Source: Lacicoccus alkaliphilus DSM 16010
GTDB taxonomy: Bacteria > Bacillota > Bacilli > Staphylococcales > Salinicoccaceae
NCBI RefSeq assembly: GCF_900142805.1
Contig: NZ_FRCF01000002.1
Location: forward strand, 248,001-312,000
Direction of reading: 5' to 3'
Length of the DNA stretch: 64,000 nucleotides
Shown: positions 8,749-17,900 of the stretch, piece by piece
How positions within the stretch are numbered: the stretch's first letter is position 1
Layout: each line of letters begins with the position of its first letter
Program-made: the position numbers and the translations under genes
The notes under the pieces: model-generated
What the model was told of the DNA's origin: nothing
What the model saw: the letters and a program-made list of their open reading frames with translations, nothing else
Database searches by the model: none

Positions 8749-10119
8749 TTAGAAGGGGCCGTATCCGATCATGATACTCAAAACCATGAAGAATGCGCTT
8801 GCCAGAATCCATGTCAGCATGAGCGGCCATACGAATTTCAGCCAGCTGGCATATGGGATGTTGGCAATCGACAATCCGGCCATGAGGATCGCTGAAGTCG
8901 GGAACAGATAGTTGGATAAACCGTCACCAAGCTGGAAAGCCAGCACAATCGACTGTCTTGGAATACCGACGATATCTCCGATCGGCGCCATCAACGGGAT
9001 GGTCGTCGCAGCCTGGCCGGATCCTGACGGGATGAAGAAGTTGATGATGAACTGGGTCAGGAACATACCCACCGCCGCAACTGCCGTCGGCAGCCCTTCA
9101 AGTATGTTGCTTACTGAGAAAATGACGGTGTCGATGATGGTGCCGTCTTCCAAAATCAAAAGGATACACCTTGCCAGACCGACGATCAGTGCACCGAAAG
9201 TGACATCTTTCGCCCCTTTGATGAAGTTGTCCGCAATGCCATTCGGGGTATTTCCTCCGACGAGACCGGAGAATATTCCCATAGCGAGGAATATCGCAGC
9301 GAGTTCCGTGCCGGTGGACCAACCCTGTATGACACCGTAGACGATGAGCGCGAGCCCGGCAAAGACGATGATGAGCACTGCGATATGCCTGCCGGTCAAT
9401 TCCTTGAAGTCGTAACCTTCAGCATCCGAATCCGCTCTTTTTTCCAGTTCGTAGACATAGCTGTTCTGTTTATCTCTCTGCACCCGTTTACCATACCGGT
9501 AGACGAAGACCGAAGCGATCGCCACAAAGACGAGTTGAACGATGATGCGTAAGCCCATACCCGAGAACAAAGGCAGCTCTGCAATTTCCTGGGCGACCCC
9601 GACGGTGAATATGTTCATGAATCCGCCTGCGAATCCTGCCGCAGCCCCGAGTGCCACCATGGACATCCCGGTCAAGGCATCCATGCCGAGGGAACGTGCG
9701 AGTATGACCCCCATCGGGATGAATATCAGAGTGGACTCCGCCATGCCGAATGTCGCCCCGCCGAATGAGAATATCAGCATCGTCAGCGGAATCAGTATGA
9801 TTTCCTTATCCTTCAGTAAAGATACTATCTTATTGATACCTGCTTCGATAGCACCGGTGCCGTTTATCATTCCGAAAGCACCGCCTATGATGAAAATCAG
9901 GAAGATGATGCCTGCGGCATCCACCATGCCTTCAGGCACGACTGTGAAGATCTGGGTCAAGTTGACCGGATCCTGTTCAACATATGTAAAGCTGGTCTGA
10001 TCGACGAGTTCCCTGCCTTCAGAATCTTCATACCGTTCGTACTCACCGGCCGGTATGATGTAACTGGCCAGGACCGCCAGGATCACTATTGAATAAATCA
10101 GGACAAAAGCATGTGGCAT
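8749..10119 (-). CDS. YfcC-family (C4-dicarboxylate/amino-acid carrier type) permease, copy 1
   Basis: A polytopic membrane protein of about 456 aa from the DcuC/ArcD/YfcC superfamily (PF03606). The N-terminus has a membrane helix followed by IIPAGEYER, and the middle has GGAFGMINGTGAIEAGI and GAAAGFAGGF(M)NxFTVG, shared with the second copy. The last third has the conserved FFIPSGSGQA segment. The start is placed at the ATG at 10117-10119, behind an AAGGA box; the upstream TTG at 10146 abuts a G run with no spacing. Substrate is unknown: relatives include arginine/ornithine exchangers and dicarboxylate carriers. Confidence 0.88.
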   Translation of the reverse strand: MPHAFVLIYSIVILAVLASYIIPAGEYERYEDSEGRELVDQTSFTYVEQDPVNLTQIFTVVPEGMVDAAGIIFLIFIIGGAFGMINGTGAIEAGINKIVSLLKDKEIILIPLTMLIFSFGGATFGMAESTLIFIPMGVILARSLGMDALTGMSMVALGAAAGFAGGFMNIFTVGVAQEIAELPLFSGMGLRIIVQLVFVAIASVFVYRYGKRVQRDKQNSYVYELEKRADSDAEGYDFKELTGRHIAVLIIVFAGLALIVYGVIQGWSTGTELAAIFLAMGIFSGLVGGNTPNGIADNFIKGAKDVTFGALIVGLARCILLILEDGTIIDTVIFSVSNILEGLPTAVAAVGMFLTQFIINFFIPSGSGQAATTIPLMAPIGDIVGIPRQSIVLAFQLGDGLSNYLFPTSAILMAGLSIANIPYASWLKFVWPLMLTWILASAFFMVLSIMIGYGPF

Positions 10120-10278
10120 TTTAATGTTCCTTAATATGGTGATCAACCCCCCTTTTATAAGTGTGATTCAATTATATCTTACCGGTTTCCTTATTTACAG
10201 GTTAATTTGTAATTATGCAATAATTCTGTATTTTAATAGGCGATACTGATATCATTAAAAGAAAAGGGGGAAAGTAAG

Positions 10279-11691
10279 ATGGCTTCACAACAGACAGGGG
10301 ACCCGAAAGATATCAGTCAGAAATTCCCGCATACATACGCGATACTTTTATCCGTTGTAATCATCGGGGCGATTCTCAGCTACATCATACCTGCAGGGGA
10401 GTACGAACGAACCGAAGTCGATGGACAGACTGTCGTCGTCAGCGGCAGCTATGAGGGGGTGGAGCAGAGCCCCGTCGGCATCTTCGAGCTGTTCATGGCC
10501 ATACCGAATGGCCTGATCGAAGCTTCAAGCATCATCTTCTATATTTTCCTGATCGGCGGTGCTTTTGGGATCATCCGGGCGACCGGGGCGATAGAGGCGG
10601 TCATTCAAAAAGTGATGGAAAAGGTGAAAGGCAATGAAAAGCTGATGATACCGGTGATCATGTTGGTCTTCTCTATCCTCGGTTTCACGACGGGTATGGC
10701 TGAAGAGGCAATCATCTTCGTGCCGATCGGCATCGTCCTTGCAGTTGCTCTTGGCTACGATGCAATCGTCGGTACGGCCATGGTCACACTCGGGGCGGCT
10801 GCCGGTTTCATCGGGGGCATGTTCAATCCGTTCACAGTCGGTATTGCCCACGGCATTGCCGAACTTCCGATTTTCTCGGGCTGGGGTTTCAGGCTGATCG
10901 TCTACTTCTTTGTACTTGGCGCCGGCATCCTTTATGTCATGCACTATGCAAAAAAGGTCAAGAAAGACCCCGGCAAAAGTCTCGTGTACTCCGAGAATGA
11001 AGCCGGACAAATCAACTTCACGGAAGACGTCTTTAAATTTGAACGGCTGAAAAAACGTCATGTTCTCATACTCGTCGTATTTCTGATCGGCATCATCGTC
11101 AATATTTATGGCATTTTCGTACACGACTGGTTCCTGACCGAACTGTCGGCGAACTTCTTTTTGATCGGCCTGCTAGCGGGCTTTATCGGCGGATTGAAAG
11201 TGAATGCCGTCTTTGATGCATTCATCGAGGGCATGAAGCTTGTCGTATTCGGTGCCATCATCGTCGGTTTCGCCCGTGCAATCCTGGTGGTTTTGGAATC
11301 CGGTGTGATCATCGATACGATCATTCATTCCATGAGCAGCGTGCTGGATAACATTCCCGGCACTTTCACTGCCCTCGGCATGCTCGTCATCCAGGTCATC
11401 ATCAACTTCTTCGTCCCGTCGGGATCCGGTCAGGCAGTGACGACGATGCCGATCATGGTGCCGATCGCAGACCTCCAGGAGATTCCGAGGCAGATTGCAG
11501 TGCTTGCCTATCAATACGGTGATGCGATCACGAATACAATCATCCCGACGTCAGCATCCCTCATGGGGGTTCTGGCAGTGGCGGGCATCCCTTACTTGAA
11601 ATGGGTGCAGTTTGTATGGAAGCTGACCCTTTTATGGCTGTTGCTGGCTTCCATCGCACTGGTCGTTGCGACTCTTCTGAATCTGCAGTGA
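10279..11691 (+). CDS. YfcC-family permease, copy 2 (divergent paralogue)
   Basis: 470 aa, same family as its divergent neighbour and similar along the whole length. It shares IIPAGEYERTE, the IFLIGGAFGIIRATGAIEA block, GAAAGFIGGMFNPFTVGIAHGIAELP and NFFVPSGSGQAVTTMP. The N-terminal extension (MASQQTGDPKDISQ) is hydrophilic. A GGGGG ribosome-binding site precedes the ATG at 10279. The two genes share a 159-bp divergent promoter region, which suggests coordinated or alternative expression. Substrate cannot be told from the sequence. Confidence 0.88.
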   Translation: MASQQTGDPKDISQKFPHTYAILLSVVIIGAILSYIIPAGEYERTEVDGQTVVVSGSYEGVEQSPVGIFELFMAIPNGLIEASSIIFYIFLIGGAFGIIRATGAIEAVIQKVMEKVKGNEKLMIPVIMLVFSILGFTTGMAEEAIIFVPIGIVLAVALGYDAIVGTAMVTLGAAAGFIGGMFNPFTVGIAHGIAELPIFSGWGFRLIVYFFVLGAGILYVMHYAKKVKKDPGKSLVYSENEAGQINFTEDVFKFERLKKRHVLILVVFLIGIIVNIYGIFVHDWFLTELSANFFLIGLLAGFIGGLKVNAVFDAFIEGMKLVVFGAIIVGFARAILVVLESGVIIDTIIHSMSSVLDNIPGTFTALGMLVIQVIINFFVPSGSGQAVTTMPIMVPIADLQEIPRQIAVLAYQYGDAITNTIIPTSASLMGVLAVAGIPYLKWVQFVWKLTLLWLLLASIALVVATLLNLQ

Positions 11692-11696
11692 TATTG

Positions 11697-11730
11697 AAAA
11701 AACCGGCATATGCCGGTTTTTTATTTTTGC
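11697..11730. terminator. Bidirectional terminator between YfcC copy 2 and mscL
   Basis: AAAAAACCGGCA and TGCCGGTTTTTT form a palindrome centred at about 11710, followed by further T residues. It serves convergent genes on both strands. Confidence 0.9.
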
Positions 11731-12098
11731 CTTTCATTTTCATCATCCCGGACCAGGGCATCCCTGATCTCCCTGAGGAGCACCAGTTGTTCATCTTCCG
11801 TCTCTTCGGCGGCAAAGCGCTCCCTTGTCAGCTTATTGATCACTTTGATGAAGATGAAGATTGCAGCTGCGATGATCAAAAAGTCGATGACCGCCTGGAT
11901 GAACACCCCGTAGGTGATTCCCATGTATGCCCAGTCCGAAGCAAAGTCGGTATTTCCGAACATCAGTGCAATCGAAGGCATGATGATGTTTTCGACCAGG
12001 GCATCAATGATTTTTCCGAATGCCGCTCCGATGACCACTGCCACCGCGAGATCCAGCACATTGCCGCGTAATATGAAATCCTTGAATTCCTGCCACAT
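11721..12098 (-). CDS. mscL: Large-conductance mechanosensitive channel
   Basis: MscL opens under membrane tension and releases solutes after hypo-osmotic shock. The start is the ATG at 12098, 9 nt from an AGGAAGG box; an upstream ATG (12107) directly abuts that box. This gives 125 aa. The first helix has the hallmark [25 protein letters not shown], the second transmembrane helix is [19 protein letters not shown], and the charged C-terminal bundle follows. An osmotic safety valve fits a salt-adapted organism. Confidence 0.96.
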   Translation of the reverse strand: MWQEFKDFILRGNVLDLAVAVVIGAAFGKIIDALVENIIMPSIALMFGNTDFASDWAYMGITYGVFIQAVIDFLIIAAAIFIFIKVINKLTRERFAAEETEDEQLVLLREIRDALVRDDENERQK

Positions 12099-12289
12099 GA
12101 AAATCATCCTTCCTGAAATATGCATTTAAATCCATTTTTCAATATACAGTATTATTTGCCGCATATAAAGGCCATGGTAAATGTATAATTGAGATCTCAT
12201 AATAAATCTTTATGCTATGCACCTATTGCAATAAGTTTAAGTTATCATAATACGTTGTTTTTTTGTATCACCCTTATGTATGAGCGCCA

Positions 12290-12317
12290 TTTACAAGGGC
12301 ATAATATCAGGTATACT
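12290..12317 (+). promoter_or_regulatory. Promoter candidate for acnA
   Basis: TTTACA at 12290-12295, a 16-nt spacer, and TATACT at 12312-12317. It lies 33 nt before the acnA start codon. Confidence 0.55.
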
Positions 12318-12350
12318 GTAGATGAGACTAATTTTAGGGGGCAACATTAC

Positions 12351-15056
12351 ATGGGGCAAAATTATCAAAGCGATGCCAAAAAGACATTCAGTGTAAATGG
12401 TAAGACATACAATTACTACAGTCTGAAGTCAGTAGCTGAAAAAGGCTTTTCCGATCCGGCTAAACTGCCGTATTCAATCCGCGTGCTGCTTGAATCCGTT
12501 TTAAGGCAGCATGATGGTACAGTGATCAAGGATGAGCATATCGAATCACTTGCAAAATGGGATGAAGGCGATTTCGGGACTGCGGAAGTGCCGTTCAAGC
12601 CGTCACGTGTCATCCTTCAGGATTTCACCGGTGTTCCTGCAGTCGTGGACCTGGCTTCACTCAGAAAAGCGATGGATGATGTCGGTGGGGATGTCCAGAA
12701 AATCAATCCCGAAGTACCTGTGGATCTGGTCATCGACCACTCTGTGCAGGTGGACGAATATGGTACACATCAAGCACTCCAGAAGAACATGGAGCTTGAG
12801 TTCGAAAGGAATGAAGAACGTTATGAATTCCTGAACTGGGCGACGAAAGCATTCGACAACTACCGTGCCGTACCGCCGGCTACAGGTATCGTCCACCAGG
12901 TGAACCTCGAGTATCTCGCGAATGTCGTGCATGTCAGGGAAGAAGATGACGGGCTCGTCACTTATCCGGATACACTCGTCGGCACCGACTCGCATACGAC
13001 GATGATCAACGGTCTCGGCGTTTTAGGCTGGGGTGTCGGCGGTATCGAGGCCGAGGCAGGGATGCTCGGTCAACCATCTTACTTCCCGGTGCCTGAAGTC
13101 ATCGGTGTACGCATGACAAATTCACTGCCTGAAGGGGCAACAGCGACGGACCTTGCACTCAGAGTCACGGAATTACTGCGTCAACACGGTGTGGTAGGGA
13201 AGTTCGTCGAATATTTCGGCCGCGGTGTGACTGAATTGCCTCTTGCCGACCGTGCCACGATCGCCAACATGTCGCCTGAGTATGGTGCGACAAATGCATT
13301 TTTCCCGGTGGATCAGGAAACGCTTGATTACCTCAAGCTGACGGGACGCAGTGAGGAACATATTGATGTCGTAGAAACATATTTGAAAGAAAACGACATG
13401 TTCTTCGATCCGGACGTTGAACCGACATACAGTGATATCGTGGAACTGGACCTTTCCACTGTCGAGCCGTCACTGGCAGGACCTAAACGTCCTCAGGATC
13501 TGATTCCCCTTTCAAAAATGAAAGACGAGTATCATAAATCCATAACAGCAGAAAGCGGCAACCACGGCCACGGACTGGACGAGAGTGAATATGACAAAAA
13601 GGCGACAGTCAATTTCAAGGACGGATCAAATTCCGAACTGAAAACCGGCGACCTTGTCATCGCTGCAATTACATCATGTACGAACACTTCGAACCCGTAC
13701 GTAATGCTCGGCGCAGGCCTTATTGCCAAAAAAGCGGTGGAAAAAGGGCTGACGGTACCGCCTTACGTCAAGACTTCACTTGCACCTGGTTCCAAAGTCG
13801 TCACAGGTTACCTGGAAGACGCAGGGCTGCAGCCTTACCTTGATGAGCTGGGCTTCAACCTGGTCGGTTATGGTTGTACGACCTGTATCGGTAACTCAGG
13901 ACCTTTACTGCCTGAAATCTCCGAGACGATCGTCGATAATGATATGCTCGTTTCTTCAGTCCTCTCCGGCAACAGGAACTTTGAAGGGCGTATCCACCCG
14001 CTTGTCAAAGCGAACTACCTTGCATCACCGACTCTTGTCGTTGCTTATGCTCTGGCAGGAACTGTGGACATCGACCTCAATAAAGAGCCGCTTGGACAGG
14101 ATAAAGATGGAAATGATGTGTTCATGAAAGATATATGGCCTTCCATCCAGGAAGTCAGGGACGCTGTGATGAGCAATGTTACACCTGAATTGTTCCGTAA
14201 AGAGTATGAAAATATTTTCCAATCCAATGAAATATGGAATAATATCGAAACGACGGATGCACCGATGTACGACTTCAACCCTGAGTCCACTTACATTCAG
14301 AACCCGACATTCTTTGAAGATCTGGCTACAGAACCAGGTTCGATCAATGACTTGAATGGTCTGAGGGTGCTGGGTAAATTCGGTGACAGTGTCACCACCG
14401 ACCATATCTCCCCGGCTGGTGCAATCGGCAAAGATACACCGGCGGGCAAATGGCTGATCGAGCAGGGTGTATCACCACGTGAGTTCAACTCATACGGTTC
14501 CCGCCGCGGCAACCATGAAGTGATGGTGAGGGGTACATTCGCAAACATACGTATCCGCAATAAGATTGCACCGGGTACTGAGGGCGGATTCACGACGTAT
14601 TGGCCGACAGGCGATGTCATGAGCATTTATGATGCAGCCATGAAATATCAGGAAGACGGCACCGGCCTTGTCGTCATCGCAGGCGACGACTATGGTATGG
14701 GATCCAGCCGTGACTGGGCAGCCAAAGGTACAAACCTTTTAGGTGTCAAAGCTGTCATTGCAGCGAGCTATGAAAGAATCCACCGTTCAAACCTCGTGAT
14801 GATGGGTGTCCTGCCTCTGCAGTTCGTGGACGGTCAGAACGCTGAAGACCACGGCCTCGACGGCAGCGAAACATTCGACATCAAAGTGGGCGAGGAAGTG
14901 AAGCCCGGCGATATCATTGATGTCACGGCGACAAGCACTGATGGTGAAGTGAAGGAATTCAAAGTCAAGGCACGTTTCGACTCTGAAGTCGAAGTCGACT
15001 ACTACCGTCATGGCGGCATACTGCCACTTGTCTTAAGAAACAAATTGAAAGAGTAA
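12351..15056 (+). CDS. acnA: Aconitate hydratase A
   Basis: Interconverts citrate and isocitrate in the TCA cycle through a [4Fe-4S] cluster. The start is the ATG at 12351 behind an AGGGGG box, giving 901 aa as in other AcnA/IRP-type aconitases; the frame is open upstream but that stretch holds the promoter. Cluster ligands are C443 (TSCTNTSNP) and C509 and C512 ([10 protein letters not shown]). The swivel-domain segment [16 protein letters not shown] is near 780-795. The enzyme may also bind RNA when it loses its cluster, as known for this family. It is monocistronic with its own terminator. Confidence 0.97.
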   Translation: MGQNYQSDAKKTFSVNGKTYNYYSLKSVAEKGFSDPAKLPYSIRVLLESVLRQHDGTVIKDEHIESLAKWDEGDFGTAEVPFKPSRVILQDFTGVPAVVDLASLRKAMDDVGGDVQKINPEVPVDLVIDHSVQVDEYGTHQALQKNMELEFERNEERYEFLNWATKAFDNYRAVPPATGIVHQVNLEYLANVVHVREEDDGLVTYPDTLVGTDSHTTMINGLGVLGWGVGGIEAEAGMLGQPSYFPVPEVIGVRMTNSLPEGATATDLALRVTELLRQHGVVGKFVEYFGRGVTELPLADRATIANMSPEYGATNAFFPVDQETLDYLKLTGRSEEHIDVVETYLKENDMFFDPDVEPTYSDIVELDLSTVEPSLAGPKRPQDLIPLSKMKDEYHKSITAESGNHGHGLDESEYDKKATVNFKDGSNSELKTGDLVIAAITSCTNTSNPYVMLGAGLIAKKAVEKGLTVPPYVKTSLAPGSKVVTGYLEDAGLQPYLDELGFNLVGYGCTTCIGNSGPLLPEISETIVDNDMLVSSVLSGNRNFEGRIHPLVKANYLASPTLVVAYALAGTVDIDLNKEPLGQDKDGNDVFMKDIWPSIQEVRDAVMSNVTPELFRKEYENIFQSNEIWNNIETTDAPMYDFNPESTYIQNPTFFEDLATEPGSINDLNGLRVLGKFGDSVTTDHISPAGAIGKDTPAGKWLIEQGVSPREFNSYGSRRGNHEVMVRGTFANIRIRNKIAPGTEGGFTTYWPTGDVMSIYDAAMKYQEDGTGLVVIAGDDYGMGSSRDWAAKGTNLLGVKAVIAASYERIHRSNLVMMGVLPLQFVDGQNAEDHGLDGSETFDIKVGEEVKPGDIIDVTATSTDGEVKEFKVKARFDSEVEVDYYRHGGILPLVLRNKLKE

Positions 15057-15065
15057 TCGAGCCAT

Positions 15066-15116
15066 TAAAAAACCCGGTGAAATCGGATGATTTCACCGGG
15101 TTAACTTGTTTTTAAA
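15066..15116. terminator. Terminator between acnA and plsY (bidirectional)
   Basis: AACCCGGTGAAATC (15071-15084) pairs with GATTTCACCGGGTT (15089-15102) around a GGAT loop. A runs precede it and T runs follow. Confidence 0.92.
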
Positions 15117-15121
15117 GGCGA

Positions 15122-15706
15122 TTACATAAAGGTGATCCTGGACTCTGTTCCATTCATGATTCTTTTAATATTGGATATATGCCTGATGATGATCACCACA
15201 CCCAGGATGACTGCGAAAGCGATGATGAGGGGATCCTGGAGAAGCAAAGAGACGCCTATGAAAGTCAGGGCCGCAACGATGCTTGATAAAGAAACGTACT
15301 TGCTCAACTTTAAAGTGATTAAAAATGCAGATACTAAAATTATGAAGACGATTGGATTATATGCAAGTACAGCCCCTGAACCCGTAGCTACGGCTTTGCC
15401 GCCCCTGAACTTCAAAAACACAGGATAAACATGGCCGATGGCACTGATGAGACCGGGTATGAAAATATGCATATCCACAGCCATCAACATCGCGATGTAC
15501 ACCGGCAGCGCACCTTTAAGGATATCGAGTATCAGCACCATGATCCCCGCTTTTTTCCCTAAAATCCTGAAAGTGTTGGTGGTGCCGACATTGCCGCTCC
15601 CATGTTCCCGTATATCCACTTTATAAAAAATCTTACCTATCAGAAGGCTGAATGGAATGGCCCCGATCAAATAGCTGATGATGACCAAGATTATAATATT
15701 CGTCAT
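15122..15706 (-). CDS. plsY: Acyl-phosphate:glycerol-3-phosphate acyltransferase
   Basis: The membrane enzyme that starts phospholipid synthesis by moving an acyl group from acyl-phosphate to glycerol-3-phosphate. It is 194 aa with five hydrophobic segments. The three PlsY signature loops are visible: GSGNVGTTNTFR (about 36-47), GHVYPVFLKFRGGKAVATG (about 91-109), and the HISNIKRIMNGTE loop near the C-terminus. GGGGAG lies upstream of the ATG. It is divergent from parE, an arrangement also found in Staphylococcus. A FapR-like half-site lies just upstream. Confidence 0.96.
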   Translation of the reverse strand: MTNIIILVIISYLIGAIPFSLLIGKIFYKVDIREHGSGNVGTTNTFRILGKKAGIMVLILDILKGALPVYIAMLMAVDMHIFIPGLISAIGHVYPVFLKFRGGKAVATGSGAVLAYNPIVFIILVSAFLITLKLSKYVSLSSIVAALTFIGVSLLLQDPLIIAFAVILGVVIIIRHISNIKRIMNGTESRITFM

Positions 15707-15723
15707 TTCATGCTCCCCTTTAT

Positions 15724-15739
15724 TATCAGGTACTAATAG
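15724..15739 (-). promoter_or_regulatory. FapR-like operator candidate upstream of plsY
   Basis: On the plsY strand the sequence reads ATTAGTACCTGATAAT. Its left half equals the FapR half-site (ATTAGTACC) and its right half is degenerate. It lies about 20 nt before the plsY start. FapR represses lipid-synthesis genes in Bacilli, so the context fits, but the second half-site is incomplete. Confidence 0.4.
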
Positions 15740-15773
15740 TTTACCATATAAATAATCATTTATAAATCTATAA

Positions 15774-15815
15774 AACAGTAAGTTTACTATAATTTTATTA
15801 TGTAAACTTACTGTT
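15774..15815. repeat. 14-bp perfect inverted repeat between plsY and parE
   Basis: AACAGTAAGTTTAC (15774-15787) and GTAAACTTACTGTT (15802-15815) are separated by 14 AT-rich bases that include a TATAAT. There is no adjoining T tract on either strand, so it looks more like an operator or a protein-binding site than a terminator. Confidence 0.6.
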
Positions 15816-15888
15816 AATTAAAAGAATTTTACAAGATGCTTGCAAAGATCGGGATTTTATATAAAAATAGTAAGGTAGATAAAAAATT

Positions 15889-15902
15889 CGAACATATGTT
15901 TG
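15889..15902 (+). promoter_or_regulatory. LexA (SOS) box of parE-parC
   Basis: CGAACATATGTTTG fully matches the Gram-positive LexA consensus CGAACRNRYGTTYG. It sits just before the AGGAGG ribosome-binding site of parE, where bound LexA would block early transcription. parEC belongs to the LexA regulon in Bacillus subtilis. Confidence 0.85.
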
Positions 15903-15917
15903 TAGGAGGTTGACTCT

Positions 15918-17900
15918 TTGTCTAAAACGAACACATACAGTGATGATTCAATTCAGATATTGGAAGGATTGGATGCGGTACGCAAGCGTCCGGGGATGTA
16001 CATCGGCTCGACCGATGTCAAAGGACTGCATCACCTGGTATACGAAATTGCAGACAATGCAGTGGATGAAGTATTAAATGGCTACGGTGATGAAATCAGC
16101 ATCACACTCAATAAAGATTCAAGCATCACTATCACCGATAACGGGCGCGGGGTTCCGACAGGGATGCACTCGTCCAGGAAGCCCACGCCTGAAGTCATCT
16201 TCACGGTGCTGCATGCCGGTGGTAAGTTCGGCGGAGGCGGTTATAAGACTTCCGGCGGACTTCACGGCGTTGGGGCTTCAGTCGTGAATGCACTGAGTGA
16301 ATGGTTGGAGCTTGAGATCTACAGGGACGGTAAGGTCCATTCGATGTCCTTCAAGGACGGCGGAACGGTCGATCAGAAGCTGACAGTCACCGGCAAGACG
16401 AAAAAGACAGGGACTGTCGTGACTTTCAAGCCTGATGCGGACGTATTCAAGCTCGGCACTTCATTCAACTATGAAATGATCGTTGAAAGGATGAGGGAAT
16501 CCGCATTCCTGCTGAGCGGATTGAAAGTGACGGTCACCGACTCGCGTGGTGAGGAAGACAAAGTGGAGGAATTCCAGTACGAAGACGGACTGGAGTCCTT
16601 CATCGAGTTTTTAAATGAAGGCAAAGATTCTATAGGGCGGATCGTCCGCTTCAAAGGTGACTATCAGGGGATCGAGGCGGAGGTCAGCTTCCAGTATAAT
16701 GACCAGTATACCGAGACCATCCTCTCTTTTGTCAACAACGTACGGACGAAGGACGGCGGCACCCACGAAGTCGGTTTCAAAACCGGGTTCACAAAAGCTT
16801 TCAATGAATATGCCCGTAAGATCAACGAGTTGAAGGACAAGGACAAGAACCTTGAGGGTAACGATATACGTGAAGGCCTGACAGCTGTGGTGTCCATCAA
16901 GATACCCGAGGAACAGCTTCAGTTCGAAGGTCAGACCAAGAGCAAACTCGGCACCAATGAAGCACGTTCGGCAGTCGAGTCACTGCTCGTGGATAAATTA
17001 CCGTTCTATCTGGAAGAAAACGGTGCGCTCAGCAGCCAGCTGGTGAAGAAAGCACTGAAGGCGAGGAATGTCAGGGAAGCTGCACGGAAAGCACGTGAAG
17101 AAGCACGCAGCGGCAAGAAAAAAAGGAAGGATACTTTGCTGTCGGGTAAGCTGACGCCGGCACAAAGCAAAAACGCAAAGAAGAATGAGCTCTTCCTTGT
17201 CGAGGGGGACTCGGCCGGCGGTTCTGCCAAACAGGGCAGAGACCGGAAGTTCCAGGCCATCCTCCCTTTAAGAGGCAAGGTGATCAATACCGAGAAGGCG
17301 AAATTTGAAGACATCTTCAAAAATGAGGAAATCAATACGATCATCCACACCATCGGCGCCGGTGTGGGCACGGAATTCAAAGTAGAAGATGCCAACTACG
17401 ACAAAGTGATCATCATGACCGATGCGGACACTGACGGCGCTCATATACAAGTGCTGCTGCTCACTTTCTTCTTCAATTATATGCGTCCGCTCTTCGAAGC
17501 CGGAAAAATTTATATTGCACTTCCGCCGCTGTTCCAACTGAAGAAGAAATCGAAGAAAAAAGATATCATCAAATATGTTTGGACCGAAGAAGAGCTGGAG
17601 ACCGCCCAGGAAGAAATGGGGAGCAATATTGAACTTCAGAGGTATAAGGGTCTCGGTGAGATGATGGCGGAACAACTTTGGGAGACCACCATGGACCCCG
17701 AGACAAGGACATTGATCCAGGTGACGATCGACGATGAAGCCCTATCTTTGAAGCGTGTGACCACGCTGATGGGGGACAATGTCGAACTCAGGAGAAAGTG
17801 GATTGAGTCCAATGTAAGCTTCACACTTGAAGAACAGAACTCCATTCTAGAGAATGATGAAATCGATCTTATGAACGAGGAAGGTGATGCCAATGGTTGA
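15918..17900 (+). CDS. parE: DNA topoisomerase IV subunit B
   Basis: The ATPase subunit of topoisomerase IV, which decatenates daughter chromosomes. It is 660 aa. The start is a TTG at 15918, well placed 7 nt after AGGAGGT (15904-15910). The GHKL ATPase motifs are DNAVDEVL (N47 region), DNGRGVP and GGLHGVGASVVNALS. The TOPRIM domain has EGDSAGGSAKQGR (from E429) and DADTDGAHI (from D502). The PLRGKVINTEK stretch is the ParE quinolone-resistance region and looks wild type. parC overlaps its 3' end. Confidence 0.97.
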   Translation: MSKTNTYSDDSIQILEGLDAVRKRPGMYIGSTDVKGLHHLVYEIADNAVDEVLNGYGDEISITLNKDSSITITDNGRGVPTGMHSSRKPTPEVIFTVLHAGGKFGGGGYKTSGGLHGVGASVVNALSEWLELEIYRDGKVHSMSFKDGGTVDQKLTVTGKTKKTGTVVTFKPDADVFKLGTSFNYEMIVERMRESAFLLSGLKVTVTDSRGEEDKVEEFQYEDGLESFIEFLNEGKDSIGRIVRFKGDYQGIEAEVSFQYNDQYTETILSFVNNVRTKDGGTHEVGFKTGFTKAFNEYARKINELKDKDKNLEGNDIREGLTAVVSIKIPEEQLQFEGQTKSKLGTNEARSAVESLLVDKLPFYLEENGALSSQLVKKALKARNVREAARKAREEARSGKKKRKDTLLSGKLTPAQSKNAKKNELFLVEGDSAGGSAKQGRDRKFQAILPLRGKVINTEKAKFEDIFKNEEINTIIHTIGAGVGTEFKVEDANYDKVIIMTDADTDGAHIQVLLLTFFFNYMRPLFEAGKIYIALPPLFQLKKKSKKKDIIKYVWTEEELETAQEEMGSNIELQRYKGLGEMMAEQLWETTMDPETRTLIQVTIDDEALSLKRVTTLMGDNVELRRKWIESNVSFTLEEQNSILENDEIDLMNEEGDANG

